Positions 20,688 to 29,715 are shown, counted from the first letter of the stretch. The stretch: 64,000 nt of DNA from Chitinophagaceae bacterium (GCA_016713965.1 JADJOC010000007.1:124001-188000); one strand, 5' to 3'. A program made the numbers and translations. Notes: generated by a model not told the origin, from the sequence alone.

Positions 20688-20798
20688 TTTGTATATCTTT
20701 CCATCAAATCTAAAATGTTAATTCCAAAAATGGAAATATAAATTTTTATGAGAACACGATGTAACGGGTAAAGCGGATTAGAGCAGAAAATATTTTAA

Positions 20799-20920
20799 AA
20801 GCTAAGTAGATATTCAACTGATGAAGGGATGCCGGATAGTAATGAAAACCGAAGCGTAGCAAAGGTTGTAATGGATAGCCGGAACTGAAGCTGAGAAAAG
20901 GTTTATTGCTGACAGCCCCG
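20799..20920 (+). repeat. dispersed intergenic repeat A, copy 2
   Basis: GGATAGTAATGAAAACC, GTTGTAATGGATAGCC and the terminal ACAGCCCC match the other copies. It sits in the 243-bp gap between the GATase-like and ATP-grasp-like genes. A minus-strand frame across it (20746-20997) is repeat-derived. Confidence 0.75.
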
Positions 20921-20930
20921 GATAATTTTT

Positions 20931-21770
20931 TTATGCTTCGATTTCCTGACCAATTGCTGACATTAGGAAATTGGGAAGTATGTGTGAGTAAGTCCACATT
21001 ATTTTTTCAGGATCACCGAGCTGTTCAATCATTGATTCCCATTTTGCCAGCCCATAATTTTCTATAACGGTTTTTTTCTTTTCTTCGGTTTGAAGGTACA
21101 TGCTCATACCTACGGCATCAGCCTCCGGGTGAAATTGGGTACCTATCATATATTCATTAAACCGGATAGCCATAATTGCTCTTTCCAAAGGTACATGCCG
21201 CCTTTCTTTTTCTATGGCCAGGATTGTATAGCCCATTTGGTGGATAATGGCATGATTAGGTTCTATTACCTGGTAATCCCTGCTATCTACTGAATAAAAA
21301 GGGTTGTTTAGCCCTTCGAAGATTACTTCATTTTTTCCTTCCTGCATTAAATGTATAGGAAAAACACCAAATGATGTGCTTTTACGTTTACACACCCTGG
21401 CTATATTATATTGCCTGCATATTAATTGGAATGAGTGGCAAATAAAAAAAACATGTTTCTTGTGTGTATTGGCATCATTATTATTCCAGTTTTCTATTGC
21501 AGAAAGCCAGCTAAAATATGATTTCTCCCATTCTGAACCTTCGCTTTCAAGTGGGCTGCCGGGGCCGCCGGTAGAAATATAAATATCATAACTCAGATCA
21601 GGCACTTGTTTTTCAATCCGTACTTCAAATTCATCCCAGCTTATATCAATATTTTGTGATTCACTGAATTGGTTTAAAATTTCTCTTATACAGCGCATAC
21701 CCTGGTTAACAACACCTTCATACAAATCTAAAATAGCTACACGTATTGTTTTTTTTTCATTCCAACTCAT
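20931..21770 (-). CDS. class I glutamine amidotransferase domain protein
   Basis: A 279-residue stand-alone GATase of the GuaA/PfpI-like fold. It shows the oxyanion region ISTGGPGSP, the nucleophile elbow VFFICHSFQLI (Cys) and the His-Glu pair in IGTQFHPEADA, so the triad is complete. It should release ammonia from glutamine or, like gamma-glutamyl hydrolases of this fold, cleave a gamma-glutamyl bond. ~60 residues after the triad form an extra C-terminal helical segment. It is not fused to a synthase; the ATP-grasp-like gene downstream is the natural partner. YtxJ lies just downstream of it in the plus direction, on the same strand. Confidence 0.8.
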   Translation of the reverse strand: MSWNEKKTIRVAILDLYEGVVNQGMRCIREILNQFSESQNIDISWDEFEVRIEKQVPDLSYDIYISTGGPGSPLESEGSEWEKSYFSWLSAIENWNNNDANTHKKHVFFICHSFQLICRQYNIARVCKRKSTSFGVFPIHLMQEGKNEVIFEGLNNPFYSVDSRDYQVIEPNHAIIHQMGYTILAIEKERRHVPLERAIMAIRFNEYMIGTQFHPEADAVGMSMYLQTEEKKKTVIENYGLAKWESMIEQLGDPEKIMWTYSHILPNFLMSAIGQEIEA

Positions 21771-21849
21771 ATAATAAAAATAGCAGTTTTTAATAAAAAT
21801 ATCTTGTGCTTATTAATGTATAATGCACATATGGTTTTACCGGGCAGCA

Positions 21850-22188
21850 TTAAGTTGTCTTTTTAATTTGCTGTTCGATATCAGCCATATCAATTCCACT
21901 ATGACTTTCATCATAAATGCATTCCCCGTTTTTTATCAGTAATATTTGCGGTGATTCATGAAATACATTAAATGTGTCTGATATTTTGTTTGAAATATTC
22001 CTGTATTTTAATAAATCCAGGTAATAAAAATCTATGTTATCAGGTGCTACAGCTCTTTCCAACCTGTTTTTAGCCATAGAGCTGATAGAACATCTTGTGC
22101 TATGCTTAAATATAATTTGGGGCCTGGTGTCAGAAAGCTGTTTGATATCCACTAATTGTTCTTCTTGTTGTAATAATTTCCAGTTCAT
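21850..22188 (-). CDS. ytxJ: YtxJ-type bacillithiol-associated thioredoxin-like protein
   Basis: A 112-residue thioredoxin-fold protein with a single active-site cysteine in FKHSTRCSISSMA, the monothiol CS signature of YtxJ, and a cis-Pro region HESPQILLIKNGEC. YtxJ proteins occur with bacillithiol and are thought to act as bacilliredoxins that remove bacillithiol from mixed disulfides in the cytosol. Length equals the family norm. ATG at 22188, 79 bases upstream of the GATase start, so it may head that minus-strand group. Confidence 0.82.
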   Translation of the reverse strand: MNWKLLQQEEQLVDIKQLSDTRPQIIFKHSTRCSISSMAKNRLERAVAPDNIDFYYLDLLKYRNISNKISDTFNVFHESPQILLIKNGECIYDESHSGIDMADIEQQIKKTT

Positions 22189-22413
22189 CAGTGTATTATT
22201 TTTTCAGTCATCGGGCAGCCTGTTTTCCGGCTGCAGCCTGTAAATAAGCAAGTTATAAGACTGATCAAAAACAGCATTAATATTACCTTTTTCATTATTT
22301 AAATATTACTATTAAAGAAATGCTTCATATTAATACAAATATAAGTCACAGATATTAAAAAAGGAAATAGTATAATATTAAATAAGTGGTAATTAGTTTT
22401 AACAAAATGCCCT

Positions 22414-22421
22414 TACTTTTG
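22414..22421 (+). promoter_or_regulatory. -7 promoter element
   Basis: TACTTTTG (TAnnTTTG) 33 bases before the exonuclease start at 22454. Confidence 0.55.
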
Positions 22422-22453
22422 ATCATTATATCGAATTAAATAACCGAACTTAT

Positions 22454-23224
22454 ATGTTACAATTAACAAAGCCCATTGCTTTTATAGACCTGGAGGCAAC
22501 CGGGATGAATTTATCAACTGACAGGATTGTAGAAATTGCTATCATTAAACTTTTGCCGGATGGCAGCAGGCAGAAAAAACGAAAATTGATTAATCCTCAG
22601 ATGCCTATACCCAAACTCGTTATTGACATACATGGAATAACTGACGAAATGGTTAAAGATGCACCTACATTTAAACAGGTAGGTAATGAGATAAAGCAAT
22701 ACCTGGAAGGGTGTGACCTGGCAGGATATAATAGCAACCGGTTTGATATTCCAATGTTGGTAGAAGAATTTTTAAGAGCCGGCCTGGAAATAGATATGAC
22801 GAAAAGAAAACTGGTAGATGTACAGCATATATTTTATACAATGGAGCCCCGTACACTTGGGGCAGCTTATAAGTTTTTTTGTGAAAAAGAATTGATTAAT
22901 GCCCATAGTGCAGAAGCTGATGTAGAAGCCACTATTGATGTGTTTTTGGCACAATTAAAAAAATATCAGCACCTGGGAAATACTTTGGAAAGTGTTTTAA
23001 ACGTTGTTGGAGAAGAAAAGATTGTGGATTATGCAAGAAGGTTTGGTTTTGACGATAAGGGAAATGAAGTTTTTAATTTTGGAAAGTTTAAAGGCCGTTG
23101 TGTAGGTGATGTGCTTAAAGCAGAACCCCAGTATTATGACTGGATGATGAAAGGTGATTTTCCATTGCACACAAAACAAAAATTAACTGAAATATTAAAT
23201 AGAACGTTGTTAAAAAATAATTAA
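22454..23224 (+). CDS. 3'-5' exonuclease, DEDDh family (DNA polymerase III epsilon-like)
   Basis: 256 residues. Exo I FIDLEATG has D12 and E14; Exo II lies in GYNSNRFDIPML; Exo III is HSAEADVEAT with the DEDDh histidine. These residues bind two metals and cleave single-stranded DNA or RNA from the 3' end. A C-terminal ~60-residue extension (FNFGKFKGRCVGDVLKAEPQ...DWMMKGDFP) is the small putative quorum-sensing-regulated/DUF3820-like motif often seen behind epsilon-type exonucleases in this phylum. Whether it proofreads for DnaE or acts in repair cannot be said. Monocistronic, ATG start. Confidence 0.85.
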   Translation: MLQLTKPIAFIDLEATGMNLSTDRIVEIAIIKLLPDGSRQKKRKLINPQMPIPKLVIDIHGITDEMVKDAPTFKQVGNEIKQYLEGCDLAGYNSNRFDIPMLVEEFLRAGLEIDMTKRKLVDVQHIFYTMEPRTLGAAYKFFCEKELINAHSAEADVEATIDVFLAQLKKYQHLGNTLESVLNVVGEEKIVDYARRFGFDDKGNEVFNFGKFKGRCVGDVLKAEPQYYDWMMKGDFPLHTKQKLTEILNRTLLKNN

Positions 23225-23263
23225 ATAACCAATTAGTGCAATATGTACTGAAGGCTATCCACA

Positions 23264-23271
23264 TATTTTTG
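23264..23271 (+). promoter_or_regulatory. -7 promoter element
   Basis: TATTTTTG (TAnnTTTG) 29 bases before the TTG start at 23300; supports a short leader and this start. Confidence 0.55.
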
Positions 23272-23299
23272 TAAATTTGGATGAATAAATTTTTACTTT

Positions 23300-24094
23300 T
23301 TGGAAAAACTGGTTATTATACCAACTTATAATGAAAAAGAGAATATTGCAGCAATTATTAATGCAGTAATTTCTTTACAGCAAGATTATCATATTTTGGT
23401 TATTGATGATAACTCTCCTGATGGGACAGCACAAATTGTCCAATCGTTACTTTGTATATACCCCGGGCAATTATTTTTAGAACAAAGACAGGGAAAGTTA
23501 GGTCTGGGCACAGCTTATATCTATGGTTTCAAATGGGCACTTAATAATGGATATAGTTATATTTTTGAAATGGATGCTGATTTTTCGCATAATCCAAAAG
23601 ACCTTGAAAGACTTTATATTACTTGTAAAAAAGGAGCAGGAGTTGCTATCGGATCCAGGTATGTAAAAGGCGGGGCTGTAGAAAACTGGCCTACGAATAG
23701 AATTATGTTATCTAAAGGCGCTTCACTTTATACCAGGATGATTACATGGATGCCTGTAAAAGACCCTACCGCCGGGTTTGTATGTTACACAAGAAAAGTA
23801 TTGGAAACATTAAATTTTGAAAGCATTTCTTTTGTTGGATATGCTTTTCAGATAGAAATGAAATTTGCTGCCTGGAAATTAGGGTTTAAAATAGAAGAAG
23901 TGCCGATTACTTTTGTAGACAGGCAGCTGGGAGCAAGCAAAATGAGCAAAGGCATTATAAAAGAAGGTATTTTAGGCGTTTTACAATTGCGCTGGTCCAG
24001 TCTTTTTAAAAACTATAGAAAAAGAATGACTAATTTGCCCATTAACAATTCTCCTGTATTTCCTTCTCCAAAAATTTTATTAGAGCGGGAATAA
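23300..24094 (+). CDS. polyprenol-phosphate mannosyltransferase-like GT2 (dolichol-phosphate mannose synthase type)
   Basis: A 264-residue GT2 enzyme of normal length for the soluble DPM1 class. IPTYNEKENIAAII at the N terminus, VIDDNSPDGTAQ (nucleotide-binding aspartates), EMDADFSHNPKDL (the DXD metal motif) and GSRYVKGG followed by RQLGASKMS match polyprenol monophosphomannose synthases. It would move mannose or another hexose from a nucleotide sugar to polyprenyl phosphate at the inner face of the membrane. The best start is TTG at 23300; the ATG at 23281 is in another frame unless a base is missing there. Confidence 0.87.
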   Translation: MEKLVIIPTYNEKENIAAIINAVISLQQDYHILVIDDNSPDGTAQIVQSLLCIYPGQLFLEQRQGKLGLGTAYIYGFKWALNNGYSYIFEMDADFSHNPKDLERLYITCKKGAGVAIGSRYVKGGAVENWPTNRIMLSKGASLYTRMITWMPVKDPTAGFVCYTRKVLETLNFESISFVGYAFQIEMKFAAWKLGFKIEEVPITFVDRQLGASKMSKGIIKEGILGVLQLRWSSLFKNYRKRMTNLPINNSPVFPSPKILLERE

Positions 24095-24213
24095 TATTAT
24101 GCGATTAATATAGTTTTCATAAAACTGATTAGGATGAATACCATTATGATCATCCCGGCAGCATATAGTATTATGTAATTACTACAATAATACATCTGTA
24201 AGAAAAAACTATT

Positions 24214-24749
24214 ATGCGTTTATTTATATTTGTTATCCCATTTGCTTTTTTGCTTCTTGCTTACAACCTAAAAATAAATCCGTTAATGCACCGATTGATA
24301 CAGGTCAAAAATTATTTGTAAGGCCAAATGTGAAAGTGGATATTGCATTGGAGAAAGATACGGTTGTGTCAAGTATGACTATGGATCTTAGCATAATCAT
24401 TAAACTTACTAACAGTATTTCATCAGCCCAGGAAATAATTTTTGATAAGCAGATTGCTTCAACGGGTACACCTTGGGGCATTTCTGCAAAAGTTTTGGAT
24501 AAAAAAACAGGCAAATCTGTTTTACAATATGAAAATATTGCAGCTATGGAATCCCGTGCATATTTAAAAGAAGATTTAAAAGATAAATATACCCAATTAC
24601 CTGCAGGAGGATTTATAGAAAAGAAATATAAATTAACAAATATTGTTGCTTATGGTACTCCAAACGACAGCTTACTGCCGGGTACCTATTCTTTACAGAT
24701 ATTTTATTACGACAATGCCTCTAATATTGTAACCTTAACAGTACAATAA
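24214..24749 (+). CDS. hypothetical lipoprotein, one frameshift as given
   Basis: From ATG 24214 the frame must shift near 24243 (in CCATTTGCTTTTTT) to read a lipoprotein signal ending FFASC and then PKNKSVNAPIDTGQK..., continuing to the stop at 24749 (~178 residues). As given only the part from 24330 is open. The mature part is predicted beta-rich (VSSMTMDLSIIIKLTNSIS, GTYSLQIFYYDNASNIVTL), like an immunoglobulin-type fold. No family recognised. Confidence 0.6.
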
Positions 24750-24848
24750 TTTCCATTTTTAGTAGCTCGATGCATACTGTTTAAAAAAACAGGAAAGATA
24801 TTATGCAATTTCTCCTGCCCATGCATCTACATAACAAACCTCTTTGTT

Positions 24849-26102
24849 ATGCAGGCAATACAAATCTCAATTCCGGAGCCATGCCACGAAAGCTGGCAAC
24901 AAATGACCCCAACTGCAAAGGGCAGGTTTTGTAAGGCATGTGCCAAAGAAGTTGTTGATTTTAGCAAAATGACTGATAGTGAGGTACTCAATTATTTTAC
25001 TGAAAAAGCTACAGCCAATGTTTGTGGGAGGGTTTTACCTGAACAACTAAATAGAAATATTACCAAGCCCGTTACCATTACACAAAAAGTAACCTGGTAC
25101 TGGAAATATCTGGTAGCCACTGTATTATTATTTGCAAAAACACCGGCAAAAGCACAAAAAGACCGTATAAATGGTGGGCTTGTCAGGCAAACGCCACAAA
25201 GTTGCACTCCCGTAAAAGGTAAAATGGCACTCCCTCGTACTATCAACGACACACCTGTTAATGAAATTTATAAAGGCAAAGTGCTTAACGAAAATGGTGA
25301 AGCATTACCCGGGGCAACAATACAATTGAAAGGAACAAACCGTGGTGCTATTGCAGATGCTGGAGGGAATTTTACAATTCTGATTCATAAAGATTCTTCT
25401 AAAATTATAGAAGTTAGTTATGTAGGGTATCAATCAAAAGAAGTATTGTTATCATCAATCAATAAAAATAATAATATTGTTACTTTGGCTGTATCAATAT
25501 TTCTTGGAGGAGATATAGTAATTACTTATATAAATAAATCACCTGAACAATTTGCCCAAATAAATATATTGGATAAAAAATCAAAAGATGCTATTTCCAA
25601 TGCATTTATTACTATTCAAAAAAACTCCCAAGAGTTTAAGAAAGTTTACACAAATGCTGAAGGCATTGTCGAGCTTGAAAACATCAGCAACATCAATGAA
25701 GATGATTCTTATTTAGTAAAAATATCAGCTGGCGGGTATCAAAATTATGAAACTGAAATAAGCGGTGAAGAGTTTTTAAATAATAATCCTTTAAGTAAAA
25801 TGTATTTAACTGCAAATAAAATTTCAGCAAATAAAATTAATATTATTAAAGCAACTCCCAATCCAATTAGCAAAGGCAGTTCTTTTACCGTTACTTTAAA
25901 GCTGCTTGAAACAGGGAAATATATTTTACAAATAATTAATACAGAAGGCAACGTTGTTTTGAATAAATATGTTCAGGCTTCTTCAAAAAACTTTACTGCG
26001 GCATTGATGGCGGCCAGCGACTGGAGCAGCGGAATATATTTTATTAAGTTAATTAACAGCGAAAATAACATGCTTGCCCAGGATAGTTTCGTTATTCAAT
26101 AG
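24849..26102 (+). CDS. Cys-motif N-domain, carboxypeptidase-regulatory-like domain and type IX sorting domain protein
   Basis: 417 residues in an unusual order. Residues 1-80 form a conserved cysteine domain (IPEPCHESWQQMTP, RFCKACAKEVVDFSKMTD, NVCGR); ~85-105 is a hydrophobic stretch ending TPAKAQ that looks like a signal peptide placed inside the protein (WYWKYLVATVLLFAKTPAKAQ as a feature spans the helix and cleavage-like site). Then comes a carboxypeptidase-regulatory-like domain (YKGKVLNENGEALPGATIQL, ~140-220), a second beta domain, and a C-terminal T9SS type A-like domain (TPNPISKGSSFTVTLKLL ... GIYFIKLINSENN). A paralogue follows after 82 bases. Function unknown; whether the N-domain stays in the cytosol is open. 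Confidence 0.78.
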   Translation: MQAIQISIPEPCHESWQQMTPTAKGRFCKACAKEVVDFSKMTDSEVLNYFTEKATANVCGRVLPEQLNRNITKPVTITQKVTWYWKYLVATVLLFAKTPAKAQKDRINGGLVRQTPQSCTPVKGKMALPRTINDTPVNEIYKGKVLNENGEALPGATIQLKGTNRGAIADAGGNFTILIHKDSSKIIEVSYVGYQSKEVLLSSINKNNNIVTLAVSIFLGGDIVITYINKSPEQFAQINILDKKSKDAISNAFITIQKNSQEFKKVYTNAEGIVELENISNINEDDSYLVKISAGGYQNYETEISGEEFLNNNPLSKMYLTANKISANKINIIKATPNPISKGSSFTVTLKLLETGKYILQIINTEGNVVLNKYVQASSKNFTAALMAASDWSSGIYFIKLINSENNMLAQDSFVIQ

Positions 26103-26184
26103 TTGTATAGTGCATTGTTGAATTTTAGGTTCAACACACAATATTATAAGAAAATAAATCTTCATAATTAATTAAATTCATCAC

Positions 26185-26928
26185 ATGCAGGCAATACAAA
26201 TTTCAATACCGGAACCTTGCCACGAAAGCTGGCAACTAATGACCCCCACCGAAAAGGGTAGGTTTTGTAGTGCCTGTGCAAAAGAAGTGATTGATTTTAG
26301 TAAAATGACTGATGATGAAGTACTTAATTATTTTACTAAAAAAACCACAGCCGATGTTTGTGGAAGAGTTTTGCCAGGGCAGCTAAATAGAAATATTGCC
26401 AAGCCTGTTACGATTGCTCAAAAAGTAACCTGGTACTGGAAGTATTTGGTAGCTGCCGTATTGTTATTTACAAAAGTGCCGGCAAAAGCGCAAAATTCTA
26501 AAGTTGGCGAAATAAGCACTACACCAACTAATCAACAAACTTGCAATACAACAAGAGGTACAATAGCTGTTAAGCCTGCTGTAAAAGATACAGCCGTTAA
26601 TGAGATTTATAAAGGAAAGATAGTAGATGCAAATGGCAAAGGAATTCCCGGTGCAACAATAAAAAAATTAACAGAAACAGGGGTTGGCGTTATTACAGAT
26701 ACAGCCGGAAATTTTATTATTGCAATTAATAAAAATTCTATACCAGTTGTAGAAATAAGCCATAAATCGTTTATGCCAAAAAGGGTTACATTCTCATCTA
26801 TCGATAATAATATTATTCAATTAAATGAAATGCAACATCTTTTAGGAATGGTGTCAGGAATAAACATAACAACCGAAAAAAAGCCTGATGATAATTTTCC
26901 TAAAAGGAATATTATCGACTTCTTATAA
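26185..26928 (+). CDS. paralogue of the preceding Cys-motif/carboxypeptidase-regulatory protein, shorter
   Basis: 247 residues. The first ~105 residues are nearly identical to the upstream gene (IPEPCHESWQLMTPTEKGRF, SACAKEVIDFSKMTDDEVL, internal hydrophobic segment ending VPAKAQ). A variable Thr-rich linker leads to one regulatory-like domain (YKGKIVDANGKGIPGATIKK). It lacks the second beta domain and the type IX sorting domain of its neighbour, ending KRNIIDFL. Tandem duplication followed by loss or gain of the C-terminal part is the simple reading. It may stay in the inner membrane while its sister is exported. Confidence 0.75.
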   Translation: MQAIQISIPEPCHESWQLMTPTEKGRFCSACAKEVIDFSKMTDDEVLNYFTKKTTADVCGRVLPGQLNRNIAKPVTIAQKVTWYWKYLVAAVLLFTKVPAKAQNSKVGEISTTPTNQQTCNTTRGTIAVKPAVKDTAVNEIYKGKIVDANGKGIPGATIKKLTETGVGVITDTAGNFIIAINKNSIPVVEISHKSFMPKRVTFSSIDNNIIQLNEMQHLLGMVSGINITTEKKPDDNFPKRNIIDFL

Positions 26929-27053
26929 TTTAGTTTATCACATTTTTAATTTACTAAGTATAGTCTATGATAAATTATTTATAAAAAATTAATGCTTTTA
27001 ACAAAGCATATTTAAAGATAGTTTTTATGGTTCAATAGTTATGGTTGTTTTAT

Positions 27054-27105
27054 GCCGGCCTGCATGTTATCCTTGCGATCGTTATAATAAGGAGCATGCG
27101 GCCGG
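27054..27105 (+). terminator. stem-loop terminator
   Basis: GCCGGCCTGCATG pairs with CATGCGGCCGG across a ~25-base loop and is followed on the plus strand by TTTTTTATTT. It fits the end of the transcript from the 26185 gene, and lies just past the convergent xerD stop. Confidence 0.65.
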
Positions 27106-27109
27106 TTTT

Positions 27110-28009
27110 TTATTTAAATGCAGGATGAAACTGTTGCAAAGTATCCCTTAAATATTCCCTGTTTAAATGTGTATATATTTCAGTTGTAGTAATGCTTTCA
27201 TGACCAAGCATTTCCTGCACCGCCCTTAAATCTGCACCACCTTCTACCAAATGCGTGGCAAATGAATGCCGGAAAGTATGCGGAGAAATATTTTTAGTAA
27301 TACCTGCTTGTTGTGCTAATGCTTTTAATATTAAAAAAATCATTACCCTGCTTAATTTAGCTCCTCTCCGGTTTAAGAATAAAATATCTTCATTACCCGG
27401 TTTTATTGCAGTATGCACCCTGCTTGTATTTTGATAAATACTAATGTATTTTATGGCATCATCGCCAATGGGTACCAGTCTTTCTTTGTTGCCTTTTCCT
27501 ATAATCCTGATAAAGCCAACATCGAGGTAAAGATTATTAATACGCAGGTTTACTGTTTCACTTACCCGTAATCCGCAGCTATACATCGTTTCCAATATAG
27601 CCCTGTTGCGTTCGCCTTCGGCTTTACTAAGGTCAATTTGTTTAATGATCAGCTCAATTTCATGAAAAGATAATACATCAGGCAATGATCTTTTTAGCTT
27701 AGGTGCTTCAAGTAAGGCTGTAGGGTCAGTAGTAGTAATATCTTCTAAAATACAGTATTTAAAAAAACTTCGTAACCCGGATATAATTCTTGCCTGTGAT
27801 GCAGGGGTCATACCCAGCTCATTTACCCATTGAATAAATCCTTCTAGGTCTTTTAATTCAATTGCTGCAGGAGCTTTTAAATTGCGGCTTGCCTGTAAAT
27901 ATTCAGTAAGCTTATCAATATCTCTGATATATGCCAGTACCGAATTGTCGGATAGCGATTTTTCTAACTGTAGCCATGCTTTAAACCCTTTTTTATAAGA
28001 TTCCCACAT
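27110..28009 (-). CDS. xerD: tyrosine recombinase XerC/XerD
   Basis: A complete 299-residue site-specific recombinase of normal Xer length. The N-terminal SAM-like core-binding domain (residues 1-90) is followed by the catalytic domain with the full set: Arg in YSCGLRVSETV, Lys in GKGNKERLVP, His and Arg in SPHTFRHSFATHL, His in MLGHESITTTEIYTHLN with the nucleophilic Tyr. It resolves chromosome dimers with a partner Xer protein. There are no att-like repeats or phage genes nearby, so it is the housekeeping enzyme; XerC against XerD cannot be settled by eye. Confidence 0.9.
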   Translation of the reverse strand: MWESYKKGFKAWLQLEKSLSDNSVLAYIRDIDKLTEYLQASRNLKAPAAIELKDLEGFIQWVNELGMTPASQARIISGLRSFFKYCILEDITTTDPTALLEAPKLKRSLPDVLSFHEIELIIKQIDLSKAEGERNRAILETMYSCGLRVSETVNLRINNLYLDVGFIRIIGKGNKERLVPIGDDAIKYISIYQNTSRVHTAIKPGNEDILFLNRRGAKLSRVMIFLILKALAQQAGITKNISPHTFRHSFATHLVEGGADLRAVQEMLGHESITTTEIYTHLNREYLRDTLQQFHPAFK

Positions 28010-28082
28010 AAATTTAATGACAAGTAAATTATTAATAGACTAATTTAGCAGGTCAATTCGTAAATAGTCATCAAACTAAATT

Positions 28083-28592
28083 ATGGAACCTACTAATCTA
28101 AGGTTATTCAACAAAAAAGTAAAGCTAAATAAAAAATATTTAAGAACTTTTTTAACAAAGCTTGAAAAAAATCCCCCGAAAAAACTAGATAAATCAGCAG
28201 TCGAAATTGAAAAACAAGTTTGGCAGGAAACCGAGTGCCTTTCCTGTGCCAATTGCTGCAAAAAAATGACACCGACTTTTTCTCCTGCAGATATTAAAAG
28301 AATAGCCACGCATTTTAAAATGACCCCTGTAGAATTTAAAGATAAATGGCTTGTTTTTGATAAAAAAGCTAAAGACTGGCAAAATAAAAAACAGCCTTGC
28401 CAGTTTTTAGATATGCAAACCAACATGTGTTCTATTTATGAAATACGGCCTGCAGATTGCTCAGGTTTTCCGCATTTGATTAAGCGCAATATGATTAATT
28501 ACATACATGTGCACAAACAAAATATAGAATACTGCCCGGCTACTTATAAAATGGTAGAAAAAATGCAGCTGTTTTTAAGGCCATCGCTATAA
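28083..28592 (+). CDS. YkgJ-family cysteine cluster protein
   Basis: 169 residues. A basic, lysine-rich N terminus is followed by the zinc/iron cluster pattern CLSCANCCKK, QPCQFLD, NMCSIYEIRPADCSGFP, which defines the YkgJ (UPF0153) family. The cysteines likely bind a metal cluster; the biochemical role is unknown. It overlaps the convergent yraN gene by six bases at the 3' end. Confidence 0.85.
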   Translation: MEPTNLRLFNKKVKLNKKYLRTFLTKLEKNPPKKLDKSAVEIEKQVWQETECLSCANCCKKMTPTFSPADIKRIATHFKMTPVEFKDKWLVFDKKAKDWQNKKQPCQFLDMQTNMCSIYEIRPADCSGFPHLIKRNMINYIHVHKQNIEYCPATYKMVEKMQLFLRPSL

Positions 28593-28946
28593 ACTGATAT
28601 CTTCTATCAAAAAATACTCTATCGGTTCATTTTTAATAATAGAAATGGATAAAATATCAAATTGTATTCTTTCCCATTGCGGGTTTTGATATAAAAATTC
28701 CCGGGCGGCATTCACCAGGTTTTCTATTTTCTTTCTATCTACATGATCCTCCGGCAAGCCAAAGTTTTTAGATCTTCTGGTTTTAACTTCTATAAAATGT
28801 AAAATATTATCTTTCGAGGCTATAATATCAACTTCCCAGCGGCTATGCCTCCAGTTTTGATAAAGTAAAGTATAATCTTTTTTTGTAAAATAAACTGCAG
28901 CTAACTGTTCCCCGTCAATGCCAGTTTGATTATGGTGCGCCATCAC
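28587..28946 (-). CDS. yraN: UPF0102/YraN-like endonuclease-fold protein
   Basis: 119 residues, the usual size. GIDGEQLAAVYF at the N terminus and the PD-(D/E)XK core EVDIIASKDN followed by HFIEVKTRR (catalytic D, E, K) place it in UPF0102. The second Met (MAHHNQ) may be the true start. The family is widespread in bacteria and implicated in DNA processing, but its substrate is not settled. Confidence 0.88.
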   Translation of the reverse strand: MMAHHNQTGIDGEQLAAVYFTKKDYTLLYQNWRHSRWEVDIIASKDNILHFIEVKTRRSKNFGLPEDHVDRKKIENLVNAAREFLYQNPQWERIQFDILSISIIKNEPIEYFLIEDISL

Positions 28947-28975
28947 GTAAAATTAGCATTAAGTTTATTGATTTT

Positions 28976-29096
28976 GGGGCTGTGGGCTGCATATCTTTTT
29001 TAGGCTTTTGATCCGGCTATCCATTACAACCTCCGCTACGCTGCGGTTTCCATTACTATCCCGCTGCCCGTCAACGGTATAATTACTATTTAGCTA
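28976..29096 (-). repeat. dispersed intergenic repeat A, copy 3 (reverse)
   Basis: Begins GGGGCTGTGGGCTG and contains CCGGCTATCCATTACAACC and TTTCCATTACTATCCCG, the complement of the core in copies 1 and 2. It ends near TTTAGCTAAAAA. Confidence 0.75.
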
Positions 29097-29124
29097 AAAA
29101 TATTGGATAGCATAATTTATTACT

Positions 29125-29132
29125 TATTTTTG
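29125..29132 (+). promoter_or_regulatory. -7 promoter element
   Basis: TATTTTTG followed by C, 19 bases before the ATG at 29151; it lies inside the longer possible frame from 29103 and so decides for the shorter start. Confidence 0.6.
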
Positions 29133-29150
29133 CGGTATAAAATATTACCA

Positions 29151-29715
29151 ATGAAGTTTGATAAATCAATAATCTGGAGTTTTACATTGCTTGTGATTGT
29201 AGCATCTTTGTATAAGATAATGCCCAACAGGCCATGGGGATTTGCCCCGCAAATTGCTATGGCAATTTTTGCCGGATCGATTGTTAAAGATAAAAAATGG
29301 TCGTTTTTATTACCATTGGCTTCTATGTTTTTATCAGATTTATTATTTGAGGTGTTATACCGGTACAGTGTAGTAGACTTGAAAGGATTTTATAACGGCC
29401 AAATCACTAATTACATTTTATTTACAGGGTTAACAGTATTCGGCTTTTTTGTAAATAGTAAAAAGCCGTTTAGCATTTTAATAGCTTCCCTGGCTGCGCC
29501 AACTGCTTATTTTTTAATTTCAAATTTTATGGTATGGGTAATGGGTGGGGGACTTTACCGTCCTAAAACATTTGATGGATTGATGATGTGCTATACCGAT
29601 GCTTTACCTTTTTTATAAAGGGAGCCTTATGGCTACTGTGGTATTCTCTGCTATTTTATTTGGCAGCTATTATTTTTATAGTAAAAAAAGCGTGGCATGT
29701 TTTAAACCTATATAA
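29151..29715 (+). CDS. DUF6580-type integral membrane protein, two frameshifts as given
   Basis: Starts at ATG 29151 (MKFDKSIIWSFTLL). Five or six hydrophobic helices and the motifs MPNRPWGFAPQIAMAIFAGS, LPLASMFLSDLLFEVL and NFMVWVMGGGLYRPKTFDGL match the DUF6580 family, thought by resemblance to be small-molecule (vitamin-like) transport subunits, though unproven. The frame stops at 29618; repairs near 29613 (T run) and 29628 restore MATVVFSAILFGSYYFYS and a stop at 29713-29715, giving ~188 residues. A stem-loop terminator follows. Confidence 0.75.

Noticed and set aside
20746..20997. 83-residue minus-strand gene
   Set aside because: Overlaps the GATase gene end and is encoded by repeat A.
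27110..28009. Phage or integrative-element integrase
   Set aside because: The protein has housekeeping Xer length and motifs, and no att repeats, tRNA or phage genes are nearby.
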